From Atopsyche davidsoni (taxonomy: Eukaryota; Arthropoda; Insecta; Trichoptera; Hydrobiosidae), in assembly GCA_022113835.1 (NCBI GenBank), contig JAILWY010000025.1:6526501-6590500 (forward strand): a DNA stretch of 64,000 bases, written 5' to 3'. Positions within the stretch are counted from its first letter, which is position 1. The number at the start of each line of letters is the position of its first letter. The notes below the pieces were generated by a model. It was not told the origin of the DNA. It saw only the letters and a program-made list of their open reading frames with translations, and did no database searches. Of the stretch, positions 23,154-35,100 are shown piece after piece. Made by a program: the position numbers and the translations under genes.

Positions 23154-26100
23154 TCATAAATGAGACGAAGCCGTTTCATTGAAATCAATTCTCTTTTTTC
23201 TGCAAGCAATGGCGGAGGCCGATACCCAAGCGATGAGAGCCACAAGACAGAGCACTGTGTAGCAGCCTGCATAAACCTGATACTGTCCACGGATGTTCAA
23301 AGCAAAGCCGTTCTCCGAGATGACCACCAAGGTAAGGAGAGACTGCAGGGCCACCGCCACGAGGGTGTTGATTCCAAAGATGAGGCCGAAACAGCTGTCG
23401 TAGACAAGATGTCGAGCTATCTCCGAGCTGGAATAATTTAAACTCATTTATTGGACACTTGAATCATGATCGTAGTGAGGCCGTTTAATGTGGCAGACAA
23501 CGGTTTTGTATATATTTAATGCAAGAAGTTTTGCATGAGAATCAAGTAAATAAAAACATTTTTAATAAAAAAAAATTGTACAAAACCGTAATAAACAATT
23601 AAATGATTTTCAAAATTGACAAAATTCAGCAAGTAAACATAACTTTATTTATTTGGACATGCCTATATATCTGGATTTAGGCAGCACTTATAGTAAAATT
23701 TAAAAAAAATAATGAAGAATGATGTACCTTGTGAGAGTTATCATGAAGTGGTACACCATCCCGAGAGCCACATAGCCGAGGTAGCTGAGCCACAGCACCT
23801 CGGCAAAGGAGGCCGCTAGCACAGCTCCAGCTTGTAAGGCAGCTGACAGAGCCGGAAGCACAAATAGTGTCCGGCGCTTACGATCTGATGAGAAGGTACA
23901 GTAACCGGCGCCGATTGCAGCAACGGCTCCGAGGATCGTGAGAACTGCTTCTACAATTCCATTGTAGGTATTCTGGAACACAATAACACATATTTTTATA
24001 TTAAAGATAAAAATTTAGTGATGCAATCGAAGATTCCAGTCAGTTATTTAGTCAAGATGGTGAATATGATGAATGCGTCTTGAAATATTGAATTTCTATC
24101 AATATTTCGAGATCATTGGTTTTGCATTTTCAAGATGTATAACTGTGATACATATCTACTATGATAAAATATCTACACTTATTATTTATCAAAATTAAAA
24201 AAATATTGAACACTCCAGATACAAATCACAGATAGACTAAATATATTGACAATTTATTTTTTTTAAAATGGCAAGTCATTTAAAATAAAATTACATTTAG
24301 GTTTTCCCTAGCTTGGAAAGATAATGAATGAAATGATATCGATAGTTTTTTTTTCTTTGATAATGACTACTTTCAATTAAATAAAAAAATTGTTTAAAAA
24401 TCAAGCCTGTCATGTTCTACTTTTAGATATAACAAATGATAAATTATGTCAATCAGTAAACTGTCAAGTTTATTAGGTCGCCACCTAAAAATCTATAAAT
24501 ATATATTTTGTTGATTTGAATTTGCATACAGCGTGTCAGAGCATTTTGAGAGGCATATTAACATCCATTGCTCAATACAAATGGAAAACATTGAACACAG
24601 ATTTAATATTAACTTTGTTTGTAAAATCAACATGCTCATAATTTTTTCTTATTTATTTCAAAGTGAATAACATGCTTTTATGTTACTCTTGATTTTGTGA
24701 TATTAGTTTATGTAAACTATATGAGTAAAATTATACGATATATACCAAAATACAGAACAATCACTTTGAGTTCTATATAAAATATTTTTGAAGAGAGCAA
24801 AAAATAATTACCTCTTGATCAGGAGCGATGTCTTTCCATAGTAATTGCATGTAAGATTGAACCTGGAGGAAGCCAGCCATGGAGGCGGCGTACCACAGGG
24901 ACCAGGCCAACACGGGAGCCTTGCTGTACGCAGACCTGGCGTGTACCCACAGTAGACGCACACCCGACACCTTTATAAAAAAATAATTGTTCTTATATTA
25001 ATATATTAAAGTGACATCGAAAGAGAGAAACTTTTTATTTAATGCGAGTTAAAAAGATATAATTAAGTAGTAGTAAATTACCAATTGATAGCTGTGAGCT
25101 ATCAAAACTATTGTTGGTAGAAAAAAACTATTGATTTCTGTTGATAACTATTGAATACTAATACTTCCGATAGCTTTTGTAAACATCATAAACTACTGTG
25201 TTATGTGCAAAATGTTCAATATTAATAGCGATTTCAATAGTTAAATCAAAACAATAGAATGATTAGAAACCTACGGCTTTTCTGAACCAATACTACATAA
25301 GTATATAAATGTAGTAATATAATAGTTGAATACAAAGCTTAGAAACAACCTGTGTATTGGCAGGTGCATTGGGTGTTGGACTTGCTCCTGCGGTGAGAGG
25401 CATACTGATGTCCCTATGGAAGTAAACGCTGCGATCCACTCCTGGCAACAGTACTGCCCATATGATGCTGAGAATCTGAGCTGCAACATGAGAACATGAA
25501 CATTTTCATTAAATTGGCGGCTTAATCGAGATTTTTCATGCATAGCTTTATTTTTTCCGAGCCCAGAACTTATTTATAGCATTTTTTAAAGAGACACGGT
25601 AACAGCCAACCTATTTGGCATGAAGTCAGGTAATTTTTTCATCTTTATGTTTCCTACATTATGAAGTATTTTTTTAATGTAACAGCTTACAGGCCAGAGT
25701 GATGTAGTTGAGCTGACGTAGGTTCATGACATGGAATGATACGAGGAGTTGGGAGCTGACGCCGGAGACGAAGCGCCCCACCAAGGCCGCCGCCCTTGTC
25801 CAACTGGAAACTTGTTCATACTTGTCTTGCTCCACCTGATGAAAACAATGGAGACCAAATATTATAGTTAAACAGCCCAGGTAGTAAAACTGATTTAAAA
25901 AATTGAATGGAGTTTGTCAAAGCATGACAAAGCCTGTTTGCCATAATAAAATCAGCCATTGAAGTCAAATAGTTTCAAGTGAATTTTAATATCTACTGAT
26001 TGTAAGAGTGAGAACTGAATAAGGAGGAAACAAGCAGATATAACTTTATTTTTACTTTCACTATAGAATAAACTGCAATCATATGATTGCCTGGAATTAA

Positions 26101-28586
26101 AAAAGGGAATGTTTCTCTTTCAGTATATTATTTTAATATGCCTGATTTTTTTAATCATATTTAATATGTTTAAAAGTACTTGATGAACAATCTTAATTAT
26201 CATCTCAGACCAAAAAAATATTTAAAAATTGCTTATCTTTCATTGTGTTGTCATAAGATCTTTATTTGGTTGATATATGCTGAGCTAAGGATTATTAACC
26301 CTTTGAACTCCGGACTTTTTTTTTGTTTGTTTTTTTTAAATTTAAGAATGTGAATACGTCCGAATGGCAGCAATTACTTTGCATAACTGACAAAAAGGGT
26401 TTATACCTGCTCTAATACGCACCTAGACTTTTTATACTCTATACTAGATCTTCTTATCAACGGAGTAGAAAGGGTTAAAACCAAGTAATAATGACATGCT
26501 GTATGGTAATAAAAAAAATAGATTACAAACATGCTACGAGTACACCACATATCAACAATCAGCTTTGAGACTACAATAACAAAACTTTATTACTAAATCT
26601 CTACTACAACAGAACAACCTTCTTGAGAGCAATCAACTATTTCTGATAAACATTTTATCAGATACCAGATTATATTGAAATCACTCTTAATAAATATTAC
26701 CTTGGCAAATATATAGGTGTAGTAGGCGACTTCCGTGGCCATGTAGAGTCCGAAGAAGAATTGAGACACCTGTAGCCATTCCAAGCTTTCTGTCCATAGC
26801 AGTACTGAATACACAACGATTCCACATATTCCTATAACAAAAGATCATTGTCACATTTTCTCACCTAAAATTCCCGTCTTTGAGCGGTAGCACGCCTCTT
26901 CTCGGGCTTTTCCAGAGAAGTTGTTCCATTGCAAACGACTATTCAGTGAAATGTCAAATAACGAGAGAAAAGTTTTAACGATCTTATAACCCTTAAAAAT
27001 GGACAGTGAACAATATTCCTGGATATTGCCCTGATCTACTTAAAACTGTAATCTTCCAAGAAACACAAAAATATATATATAAACGGATAATGAATTGGAT
27101 GCTTGTTTGCTGTGAAATAACCTCAACATTAGTAAGCCAACATGGAAAATCACTAAGAGTGCATGTAAATTAAAGAAAAGCCTTTCAAATGGTTGCAAGA
27201 GTCATAATTAACACATTGTATGCGGGGCGCATATTAAGTCGCTTTTGGTGGACTAGTACTAGAGCGCGGGTCGCATATAAATATGTTTTTGATAGACTGG
27301 CGGTAAAATGCGGGTAGCTTGTAAATATATGTCTGTACGAACTAGCGCACTGTCTGTATGGCGTCACTAAGGTCGGAACTACCCAGGTAAAAAGAGCAAT
27401 GGGGTAGTTTTTGGTTAGAGACACATTTGTTGCGTTGAGATAACGGTACATACCTGAACGGTTCGTAGCTGACTACTAGCAGTCGTATGTTTCTCCAAGG
27501 TTGGTTTTACATTATAATTTACGTGTTTTGTTTGAAAATTTTGCGTAAAAATTGTATTGTGTTTGTGATAGTGAAAAAATCCTAAAAACTTTTTTTTTGT
27601 GCCTTTTATATCAGACAGTTGACTTTTTTTGTTTTTTAATTTACTTACTATGGAAGAAGGCCCTCCTCAAGATCTAGGACCATCTACATCTACGGCCAGC
27701 AGACGTTGTGATCCCGCAGGAAGATTGTCCATGGATATGAGGAAACACACAGTCGAAAAACTCGTAGGAACGGGAAAAAAAAAACATTCAGAGACAATGT
27801 CTTGTATGCGCGGTCAGCAAAGTGTGCCAGTATGACCAGGTTTATTTGTAAATTTTGCGAAGTTCCTCTTCACAGAGGCAAATGTTTTGAAAGATATCAC
27901 ACTCTCAAACATTATTGATTCTTTTTATGTTTAGGTAAACATTTTGTGTATAAAATTTTGAAATAAAGTCTAAAAGTTTTTCAATTTCCTTGAAAAAAAT
28001 CTATGTTCGAATGAAGAATTTATGTCCACATGTGAATAATACAATTATAAGTAATACAAAAAAAGAAATATAAAAATCAAATGAGTATTTTCCAAGTTAT
28101 CGCAATTTACCCAAATGTTTAATTTCGCGCGAAAAACGCACGCTCCACGCATAGTTCGCACGCCCGCATACAATGTGTTAAAATAGAAATGGGGAGGATT
28201 TGTTTTCAAATCTTCAGATGTCAAAAATATTGAATATTGCACTGATTTCACAGTGCGTTTTGAAGAATTTATTCACATCGTAGAAGTTGGACATGTCTCA
28301 AAAACGTTGAGTTAAAGTTCACATAAAATTAAAAGTAATTATTATTCTTACCTGATAAAACAATAAGAGGCTTGTACTTCAGAAAGTCAGTCACAAGAAA
28401 GACAACAATAAGTAGCGATAAATAAGAATACGTCCCGACGGGATACACATCCTTGTTGAGGGTTTCCTGGGTGATGTTTCTCCATTCTCCAAGAAGAAAC
28501 TCCGACACATACGGTTCCGAGGGCCGAATTTCCCTCACCAACCCAAAGGTGCATAATAAAAGAGACACTTTCAGCCAATCTTTCAT
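23154..28586 (-). CDS. SLC19-family vitamin (thiamine/folate) transporter, 7 exons
   Basis: A multi-pass plasma-membrane carrier of the SLC19 (folate_carrier) family, which imports thiamine or reduced folates. Exons, in transcription order: 28586-28352, 26831-26701, 25835-25691, 25480-25350, 24970-24812, 23972-23728, 23427-23154. They join in frame to 1320 nt (439 residues), with GT..AG at every border. Visible family signatures are EIRPSEPYVSEFL (residues 19-31), TYSYLSLLIVVFLVTDFLKYKP (52-73) and WTESLEWLQV plus FFFGLYMATEVAYYTYIF (91-121). A hydrophobic ladder fits about 12 membrane helices. The chain is somewhat shorter than the roughly 500-residue human members. Thiamine versus folate cannot be decided from sequence alone. 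Intron 1 contains a piggyBac derivative. The gene is divergent from TERT. Confidence 0.93.
27208..28181 (+). mobile_element. piggyBac-type element, internally deleted, in an SLC19 intron
   Basis: TTAA at 27208-27211 and 28178-28181 flank inverted termini (CACATTGTATGCGGG on the left, CCCGCATACAATGTG on the right). Subterminal GCGGGGCGCATATTAA is shared with the elements at 10657 and 13195. Inside is a start codon followed almost directly by the C-terminal part of the transposase, so the catalytic middle was deleted. Clean TTAA ends and intact termini suggest cross-mobilisation by a full-length relative. Confidence 0.85.
27650..27918 (+). pseudogene. piggyBac transposase C-terminal remnant (frameshifted)
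   Basis: The frame from ATG 27650 reads an STSTASRRCDPAGRLSMDM stretch and KHTVEKL, as in the pre-C-terminal region of piggyBac transposases. It then runs into TGA at 27833. In another phase, starting near 27806, the sequence continues CKFCEVPLHRGKCFERYHT to TGA at 27916-27918. That is the cysteine/histidine cross-brace zinc-finger signature (CxxC...VPL...CF..YHT) of piggyBac. A frameshift therefore separates the two parts and the DDE domain is absent. Confidence 0.78.
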
Positions 28587-28936
28587 GTTTGAATCGTATT
28601 TATACTTTGCGTTTTTTGCTAGGTTATTACATCACAGACGTAGACACCGGCCGAAGGCTCAAGGCGGTCTGCCCGCGAGCCTGCCCGAGTATATCAATTG
28701 GACGACAATTGGAGTCTTGCTGCAATTGATTTCGATATGTGACGTCATTTCGCGATTACTTACTAATAATTTTTGTTATGATACTAAAAAAACAAAATTT
28801 CAAGGGCAACGAAAAACAATTCAACATAGCGGCAAATTTTTCTCGAATCTCCAGATATCTATGTTCCTTTGTTTTTGACATTTCTCTATGACAAAAACGT
28901 CATAGAGAAATAGTTGAAATAGTTGAAACAGCTGAC

Positions 28937-29062
28937 GAGAAAAGAAGGCGGAATTACGCCGCAGCTGAAAGTCGGGAATATGGCCGAATTAGTAAAACTG
29001 GTCCAGGATGTGTGTTCAGGTAAATGGTCACCAACCTCCTTTGAGAAGAGGCACTCGGAGAA
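28937..29062 (+). mobile_element. Truncated non-LTR retrotransposon 3' end
   Basis: It reads in sense AGTCGGGAATATGGCCGAAT, then AGTAAAACTGGTCCAGG, ATGGTCACCAACCTCC and GAAGAGGCACTC. This equals the 3' end of the family at 40735-40800, 43885-43970 and, inverted, 41670-41830. Only the last ~125 bp are left. Confidence 0.65.
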
Positions 29063-29528
29063 GGTGAACAAATAATTGTGCAAACGTGCTGCTAGGCTTC
29101 CAATCTAAAAGCCGTGTTAATTACAAAAATTCAGCATCACATTATACTTAAGCATAAAATAGTGATTACAATTTATTTTTTAAACTATATTATTGTTAAA
29201 TATTTTTATAATAATAGTATATTTTATTTAGGTTAAAATAAAAACTATTAAATTATAATATTCCATAGACAAAATATAAACTACTCCGTTTAAAAGTCAG
29301 ATTTCTCTATGGTTATTTGTTTTTACCAGTTGAGATTTTTTAATAATTTTAAGTTCGATACCAGCTATGGTAGAAAAATAAGCATGCGTATAGTTGAAAA
29401 TAAACATGCAAATCTTTTATCTGTAATATTTGTTAGAAGACGTTGCATGTCATCGAAACTGTGTTATTTAATAATGTGATCATTTCTGTAACAACATGAA
29501 AACCTGTTGAAACCTGTGCTGTTTGAAG

Positions 29529-29656
29529 GTATGCCATTATTTTACTTAGATGTAGGTACATCACAAAATATATTTTGGCATAGCTTAATTCTGCTACTTA
29601 ATCTATTATGTCTTGTGTGAAAGTAAATTTTGATTAATTGAATTAATTTCTTTTAG
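29529..29656 (+). other. Possible 5'-UTR intron of TERT
   Basis: The GAAG|GTATGC donor and TTTCTTTTAG acceptor would excise 128 nt that include at least three upstream ATGs. The distance to the TERT ATG (74 nt) is suitable. This is inferred from splice-site appearance only. Confidence 0.3.
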
Positions 29657-29730
29657 ATAAAATCATAAGGAGAGGCACAAAAACTTCACAAGTAAAATAA
29701 TCTATTCACCAATTTTGTTTATTAAATAAG

Positions 29731-31965
29731 ATGTCTTATTTAAATTACAAAAAGTTCAGATTTTCTCAGAATCAATCTCAACTAACGTTTAAAAAAACTA
29801 CAATCTGCTTCACAGATTTTTTCTGCAACAAAGCATTCTTTAGGAGCATCCGTAATTTAAAGTCAAATATACTGTCTAAGAAGAAAATAAGTTCAAAATG
29901 TATATTAAAGAATATATTAATGCAAGAGAGCTTTGTCAAGGATTCTCAATCTCCTAATTTAATTAAAAATATTGATTTGTTGCTGATTCCTACTCGCAAT
30001 ATAAATTTCGAAATTCACACCAACTTTAAAAAACTTTGTAAAGATGATTTCCACTCATTTTTTACTGACGTTAATGCTTTAAGATCAAAAAATATGTATG
30101 TTAATGTTTTGGATTTAACGCGTATTATTGTAAATATATTAGAAAAAATTATACCAAAAAGTTTTTTTGGTAGTAATAAAAATAAAAAGGTTTTTTATGA
30201 CCTTATTAGATTTGTATTAAAAGGTATGTCTGGACAGCACATTACTTATGAAAAGATTGTTAATAAATGGGATGTTACATGTGTTGAATGGCTGAATTGC
30301 ATAGAAGATGTAAATGATAAATTAGATGTACTTTGTAAATTTTTAATATGGATTATTAAAAATATTGTATGTTCAATCATTGTAGTAAATTTTTATGTAA
30401 CAGTTACTAGGTTATCATATGAATCGAAAAAACTATATTTTTACCTGATGGAGGATTGGCAAAGGCTGTGTGCTCAACATACTAATAATCTTATAAAAAA
30501 TAATTTTATTGTAAAGTCCAATGCTTTAAGTATGGGTTGTAAACTAAATAAAAATATTCCCCTAAGCTTAAGATTAGACAAACGAACGTTTTTGAAATCT
30601 TTACCAATTATGCGGTTTATGCTAAAACCAGACTTAAGTGTGCGAGTAATAATTAGATACAAAAAAAGAACCATTAAAGAAGCAGCAGCATCAAAAAGAC
30701 GAAGGGTATTATTTAAAACAATCCTTCCAATAAATAAACCAATTAAATTAGAAAATATTTATACTGAACTTCACACCAAATGGAAATCTCAAGACCATCC
30801 GAAACTATATTTTTCAAAAGTAGATCTGACAGATGCTTTTGGATCCGTGGACATAGTAGTTCTAAAGAAAATATTATCTGACTTGCACAGAAGCTTCCAA
30901 CTCAGAGAGAAGAATGTGGAGAAGAAGAAAACTGTTGCAAAGGAATACAGAAAACTAATTGAGGATATTAACAACCCGGTCTTAGTGAGATATGGCTCTT
31001 GTGTTTACCAATGGAACCGTGGACTTGTGCAGGGCATGCGATTTTCACCGATACTTTGTGAAATTTTTTATAGCCACTACGATAAAAATAATTTGACTGA
31101 ATTTCTCAATCAGCCGAAAGATGAGATAAATTTATTTGTACGGTTGGTTGATGATTATTTATACATAACAGAGAACTTAGTCTCAGCACGTGAATTTCTT
31201 AAGTACATGGTGGGTTCCGGTAAAGTCAATCCTCGAAAAACAGTGTGTAATTTTGTTTTTGAGGGTGCTGAATTTTCAACCCTTATTAGATTCTTTGGAC
31301 ATGTATTCAATACAAGTTCTCTGGGAGTTTCTAGAGATGAAAGCATATACCAGGGCCGCATTTGTTACAGAATAACATTCAATAAATCCATTGTATTCCC
31401 TACACTCTTCTTAAAAAGGCGTATTTCGCAAACAACTATTCCTCTTAATAAGTTATATTTCAATCTTTCAGTAAACTCTGAAGAAGCAGTTTGGAAGAAT
31501 ATATTCACTTCCTTCTGTATCTCTGCTGATAAGTTTTGTTCAATTGTAACCATTATTTGCTGTGATAATAATAATTTCAGAGCTGAAAATTTATTTAAGG
31601 TTTTCAAGAAAAAAGTTGCTTTAAAAATGAGTGATGCGATATTGCGTATAATTATGTTAAATAAGCCGATTGATTATGAATTTGTATATTGTATAAATCA
31701 TATTAGATATCTAGCATATAAAGCACTCAGTTTGTTCACTAGCTATTCTAACATTTGTATGAAATTTGTACCTTTCGTCAATGTCGAAATTGCAAAATCC
31801 AATTGTATGTCCGGTGTGTGGAAATCACATAATAAAAGTGTATATAGATATGGGAATCAAATTGTTCAAGCTACCGAAGAAATTTGCCATAATTTATCGA
31901 CCAAAAAAATTATTGGAAATTTTCAAAAAATCCCTAAAGGCTTTAAGCCACTGGCTAAATTATAA
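29731..31965 (+). CDS. TERT: Telomerase reverse transcriptase, intronless
   Basis: The catalytic protein of telomerase copies the telomerase RNA template onto chromosome ends in the nucleus. One uninterrupted 744-codon frame. The RNA-binding part has FFGSNKNKKVF (145-155), a following W180/W187 segment, and FYVTVTRLSYESKKLYFY (221-238), matching the CP/T-motif region. RT motifs: 1/2 near 294-312 (MRFMLKPDLSVRVIIRYKK); A, KVDLTDAFGSVD, with catalytic D365; B, GLVQGMRFSPILCEIFY (431-447); C, RLVDDYLYIT, with D474 and D475; D, NPRKTVCNF (500-508); E, FFGHVFNTSSLGVSRD (521-536). A long basic C-terminal extension follows. As in other insects, no TEN (GQ) domain is evident. The RLVDD motif C and the T motif separate it from Penelope-like RTs. 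The ATG at 29731 is the first in the long frame. The next gene starts 227 bp downstream on the same strand. Confidence 0.97.
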   Translation: MSYLNYKKFRFSQNQSQLTFKKTTICFTDFFCNKAFFRSIRNLKSNILSKKKISSKCILKNILMQESFVKDSQSPNLIKNIDLLLIPTRNINFEIHTNFKKLCKDDFHSFFTDVNALRSKNMYVNVLDLTRIIVNILEKIIPKSFFGSNKNKKVFYDLIRFVLKGMSGQHITYEKIVNKWDVTCVEWLNCIEDVNDKLDVLCKFLIWIIKNIVCSIIVVNFYVTVTRLSYESKKLYFYLMEDWQRLCAQHTNNLIKNNFIVKSNALSMGCKLNKNIPLSLRLDKRTFLKSLPIMRFMLKPDLSVRVIIRYKKRTIKEAAASKRRRVLFKTILPINKPIKLENIYTELHTKWKSQDHPKLYFSKVDLTDAFGSVDIVVLKKILSDLHRSFQLREKNVEKKKTVAKEYRKLIEDINNPVLVRYGSCVYQWNRGLVQGMRFSPILCEIFYSHYDKNNLTEFLNQPKDEINLFVRLVDDYLYITENLVSAREFLKYMVGSGKVNPRKTVCNFVFEGAEFSTLIRFFGHVFNTSSLGVSRDESIYQGRICYRITFNKSIVFPTLFLKRRISQTTIPLNKLYFNLSVNSEEAVWKNIFTSFCISADKFCSIVTIICCDNNNFRAENLFKVFKKKVALKMSDAILRIIMLNKPIDYEFVYCINHIRYLAYKALSLFTSYSNICMKFVPFVNVEIAKSNCMSGVWKSHNKSVYRYGNQIVQATEEICHNLSTKKIIGNFQKIPKGFKPLAKL

Positions 31966-32192
31966 AGCCCCACATTTTATTATAAGATTAGAATTTTTGT
32001 TTTATTATTTCACATTTTTTAATTTTATATACTTTTTAATATTGTGGATTTTATTGTCTATGGTGCATTTTTTTGTTTGATTGTCGTTGATCGCATTTGT
32101 TTTCATTGATTTTCTCACATGTTTGCGGTTGGGATGTCAAACCGCTACTCGATTTGCTAGTTATCAATAATACACTAAATTGTGCTTATAAA

Positions 32193-35100
32193 ATGAACAT
32201 TGACATGGAATATCCATTTGAGTCGGTAAGCACTATAATTAATGGTATCACAGCACTCGATTGATGAGCATATTTTCTTGAACGTGGTTTCTGTCTAAAG
32301 GGGTCTATGTTCAGGGAGTTCAGAAAGTCTTCAACGACCACCTTTGGCGAATACGAAACTATGGATAAAAATAAACAAGTACGGCAAGAGCTCAGGAAAT
32401 TACTAAAACAATCAAAGTTGGAGTTTGGGATGCCACCTTCAACATCCATTGCTAAAAACCGAAGTAATGCAGCAAACAACAAAATAATTCAGCAAGATCT
32501 TGATCGACAACTGGTATGTACTAATAATATTTATTTTTTTAATGTACCTACCTACTATAAAAAAGTTCAGTTTCACTCAAAGATGTACTCTCCAATTTAC
32601 ACATTGTCAACTACCAACCTTTCACACTTTAGAAGCTTATTACTAAAAAGCATGCCATATCATTTCATTTAGTAAAAGCTAGTAATACATCGCACATTTG
32701 CTGCAACAATGACATCTTAAAAATTTTGATTTTACGGTAAACAAATTTGGATATGGATATTATTACGATTCTATATTTGATATATATGATAAACCATTAT
32801 ATTGATGTACAATATAACGGTTTAATTCAGATGAAATTTTTTCTGTAAAGACATTACAGGAAGTGAGCCATATATACATATATGTTTTATTTGTAAATAG
32901 TTATGTCAGTATTATGCATTATTACATAAGTTCAATTATTTAATTTATTTTGCCCATAAAGTTTCATTGATTAAATTTGGGCACTTTATATTGTTTATAT
33001 TTCCCTTTTATAAATCAGAGCTTTAGGTCATGAATAGTTCTAATACCTGAAGATAAATCAACATACAATATGACTGCAACAGGGCCCTCTCTGGCCTCTC
33101 TTATCGCTGGAGTACATCAAGTATGTTCATAACAGGACTCCTGAAGCCGTTAATAACCTATCTGCCGTGAAAATCCGCAGCCGGGTCCATCATCATATTT
33201 AAGAGCCACTGGTTTGAAACAAATAGAAGCCCAAGGCATAGTCAATGGATCGTCTTACACAATCAAAATTATCACTACTTCTACTCGTTAGTTCTATTCG
33301 AATGCTGCCTTTGGTACTCTCATCAGCATGAACATCAACTTCAACTGCATAGCAATGGACCATGAAGCCATTCTTGCTATAAGACACACTCTTATTGTAT
33401 ACATATCTAAAGAGCATTCCATATATATTTATAAATTTTATTTTAATTTGATATTTTATATATTGATAATATCTGCATATAAGATTATTGTATCAACAAT
33501 ATATGTTCAAGGTGCATGATTCATACTTGAAACGACAAGAAACAACCCTCAAGCAATAGTGTAAAAAAATCGGTTGAAAACGTTGCCCCCCTTGACACCT
33601 CACCTTAGCCCTACATCTCAAAATATCATCTCCGTATTCACTTACATCTAAATTTTTATTATCTGAAATACCTCCTCACGCACAAACTGAAATTATATTA
33701 CAGCTATTTAAGTTTGAATATTCAAATGAAATAATTGATTTTGATTGAGCCATGGAATATATATTTACTTAATTATAATTGTCCTTTCAGAGAGAGCTAG
33801 AAATTGCAGATAGGGAAAAATCAACTATAAAATCTTTTGAATGTGCAAATACAAAACCAACTTCCCTTACTACGGCAACTGTTGCACTTGAAAAGGTCAT
33901 TGAAAAGTCAGGGGAGACTTGGTCGGGGGGGATTGAAAATAATTTGAGCATGTACCCTGAAATTTTAAACGAGGCTCCAAACATTACAATATCGCACCAA
34001 TGTCCCGGGATCCACATCAATCAGATGACAATGGAGAGCCACGCCGATGTTCTGTCCAAAGAACAGATGGACTCTGTCCAGGTCGCTCTCTGGTTAATCT
34101 CCATCTCTGAAACAGATTACCTGTTAAGAAGGAATATTGATTATGTAAGAACAATTCACCAACATTGTACTTGTAATTCATTAACCAACAGTAAGACCAA
34201 TATGTCAATAACGGTGTCCATATATTCCCTTTATTTCACAGTAGATTCTTCTGGAATAAATAACTAAATAATATTTTAAAGTAAGTTAAACTTAGGCAAT
34301 ACGTTAGTTTAAATGACATAGTTATGTGTGCATCTTATTCTTCTTATTTTTTGTATATACTTGTTTCATAGCCTGATTCTTTTTAAATTTTTGTATGTAC
34401 CAAAGTAAATAGTTTCTTATTGGTTTTAGTACTTGAGGAATTAATTGATGTTGCAACTAAAGAAAAAAAATTATTATAATCAAAAGTTATTGTTGCATGC
34501 CTACTAGTATGTTCTTAACTTTCTAAATTTTCAGGTCACTTCAACTATAATTGACATATTTTCAAACCCACCGCAAGCTTTGACTCTGCAAGATTTCTTT
34601 TGTCATATTCTTATAGCTTGCAGCATTTTACTGGACAGAAAATGTCGAACAATATTGCCTACAATATCTATGTATGATTTGCTTCATAAAATCATTCACA
34701 GTGTGCCAAGAAATTTGCAGTCTCTTATTGTGGTAAGAAAGTAATCCATATTATACCTCTTTTATTTGATAATGATATTTATCGCCCTGTGGTCCAGAAG
34801 TTAGCTCACTTACTTGCTGACCGTGAAGTTTCAGATAATACATAATGAAAATAACGCTGAAAAAATTTATAACATTGAATGAGCCGCTAAATATATTTTA
34901 TTTTGTTTTAAGGTTGACGAGATCGTCCACAGGATACTTTTACAATTTACCCATTTCCATGACAGAGTTTACATAGCAGAAAATCTGATTCGCGCAAATT
35001 ATGAACCCGATCTCATAGACACAGAACCAGCGTATTTCACCACTCGGCTTGCGAAACACTTACTCTACAGAACGCTCTGCGATCTTGTGGGGTACAGGGA

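Larger units (their letters stand above)
26832..28351 (-). other. Intron 1 of the SLC19 gene
   Basis: A 1520-bp intron with donor GTAAG (28351-28347) and acceptor TTATAG ending at 26832, splitting a glycine codon (phase 1). About two thirds of it is the TTAA-flanked transposon derivative at 27208-28181, so it was probably near 550 bp before insertion. Confidence 0.85.
28587..29730. promoter_or_regulatory. Divergent intergenic region between SLC19 gene and TERT
   Basis: 1144 bp separate the two start codons. It must contain both promoters, but no convincing TATA box stands out. A truncated non-LTR 3' end lies at 28937-29062. A possible 5'-UTR intron for TERT is 29529-29656 (donor AAG|GTATG, acceptor TTTTAG), whose removal would take out several upstream ATGs. 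Confidence 0.45.

Noticed and set aside
28453..28878. 141-codon plus-strand frame upstream of TERT
   Set aside because: It overlaps exon 1 of the SLC19 gene on the opposite strand, which has clear family motifs.
29731..31965. Reading the RT gene as a Penelope-like retroelement
   Set aside because: Motif C is RLVDDYL, the T motif and TERT-type motif E are present, there is no GIY-YIG domain and no terminal repeats flank it.
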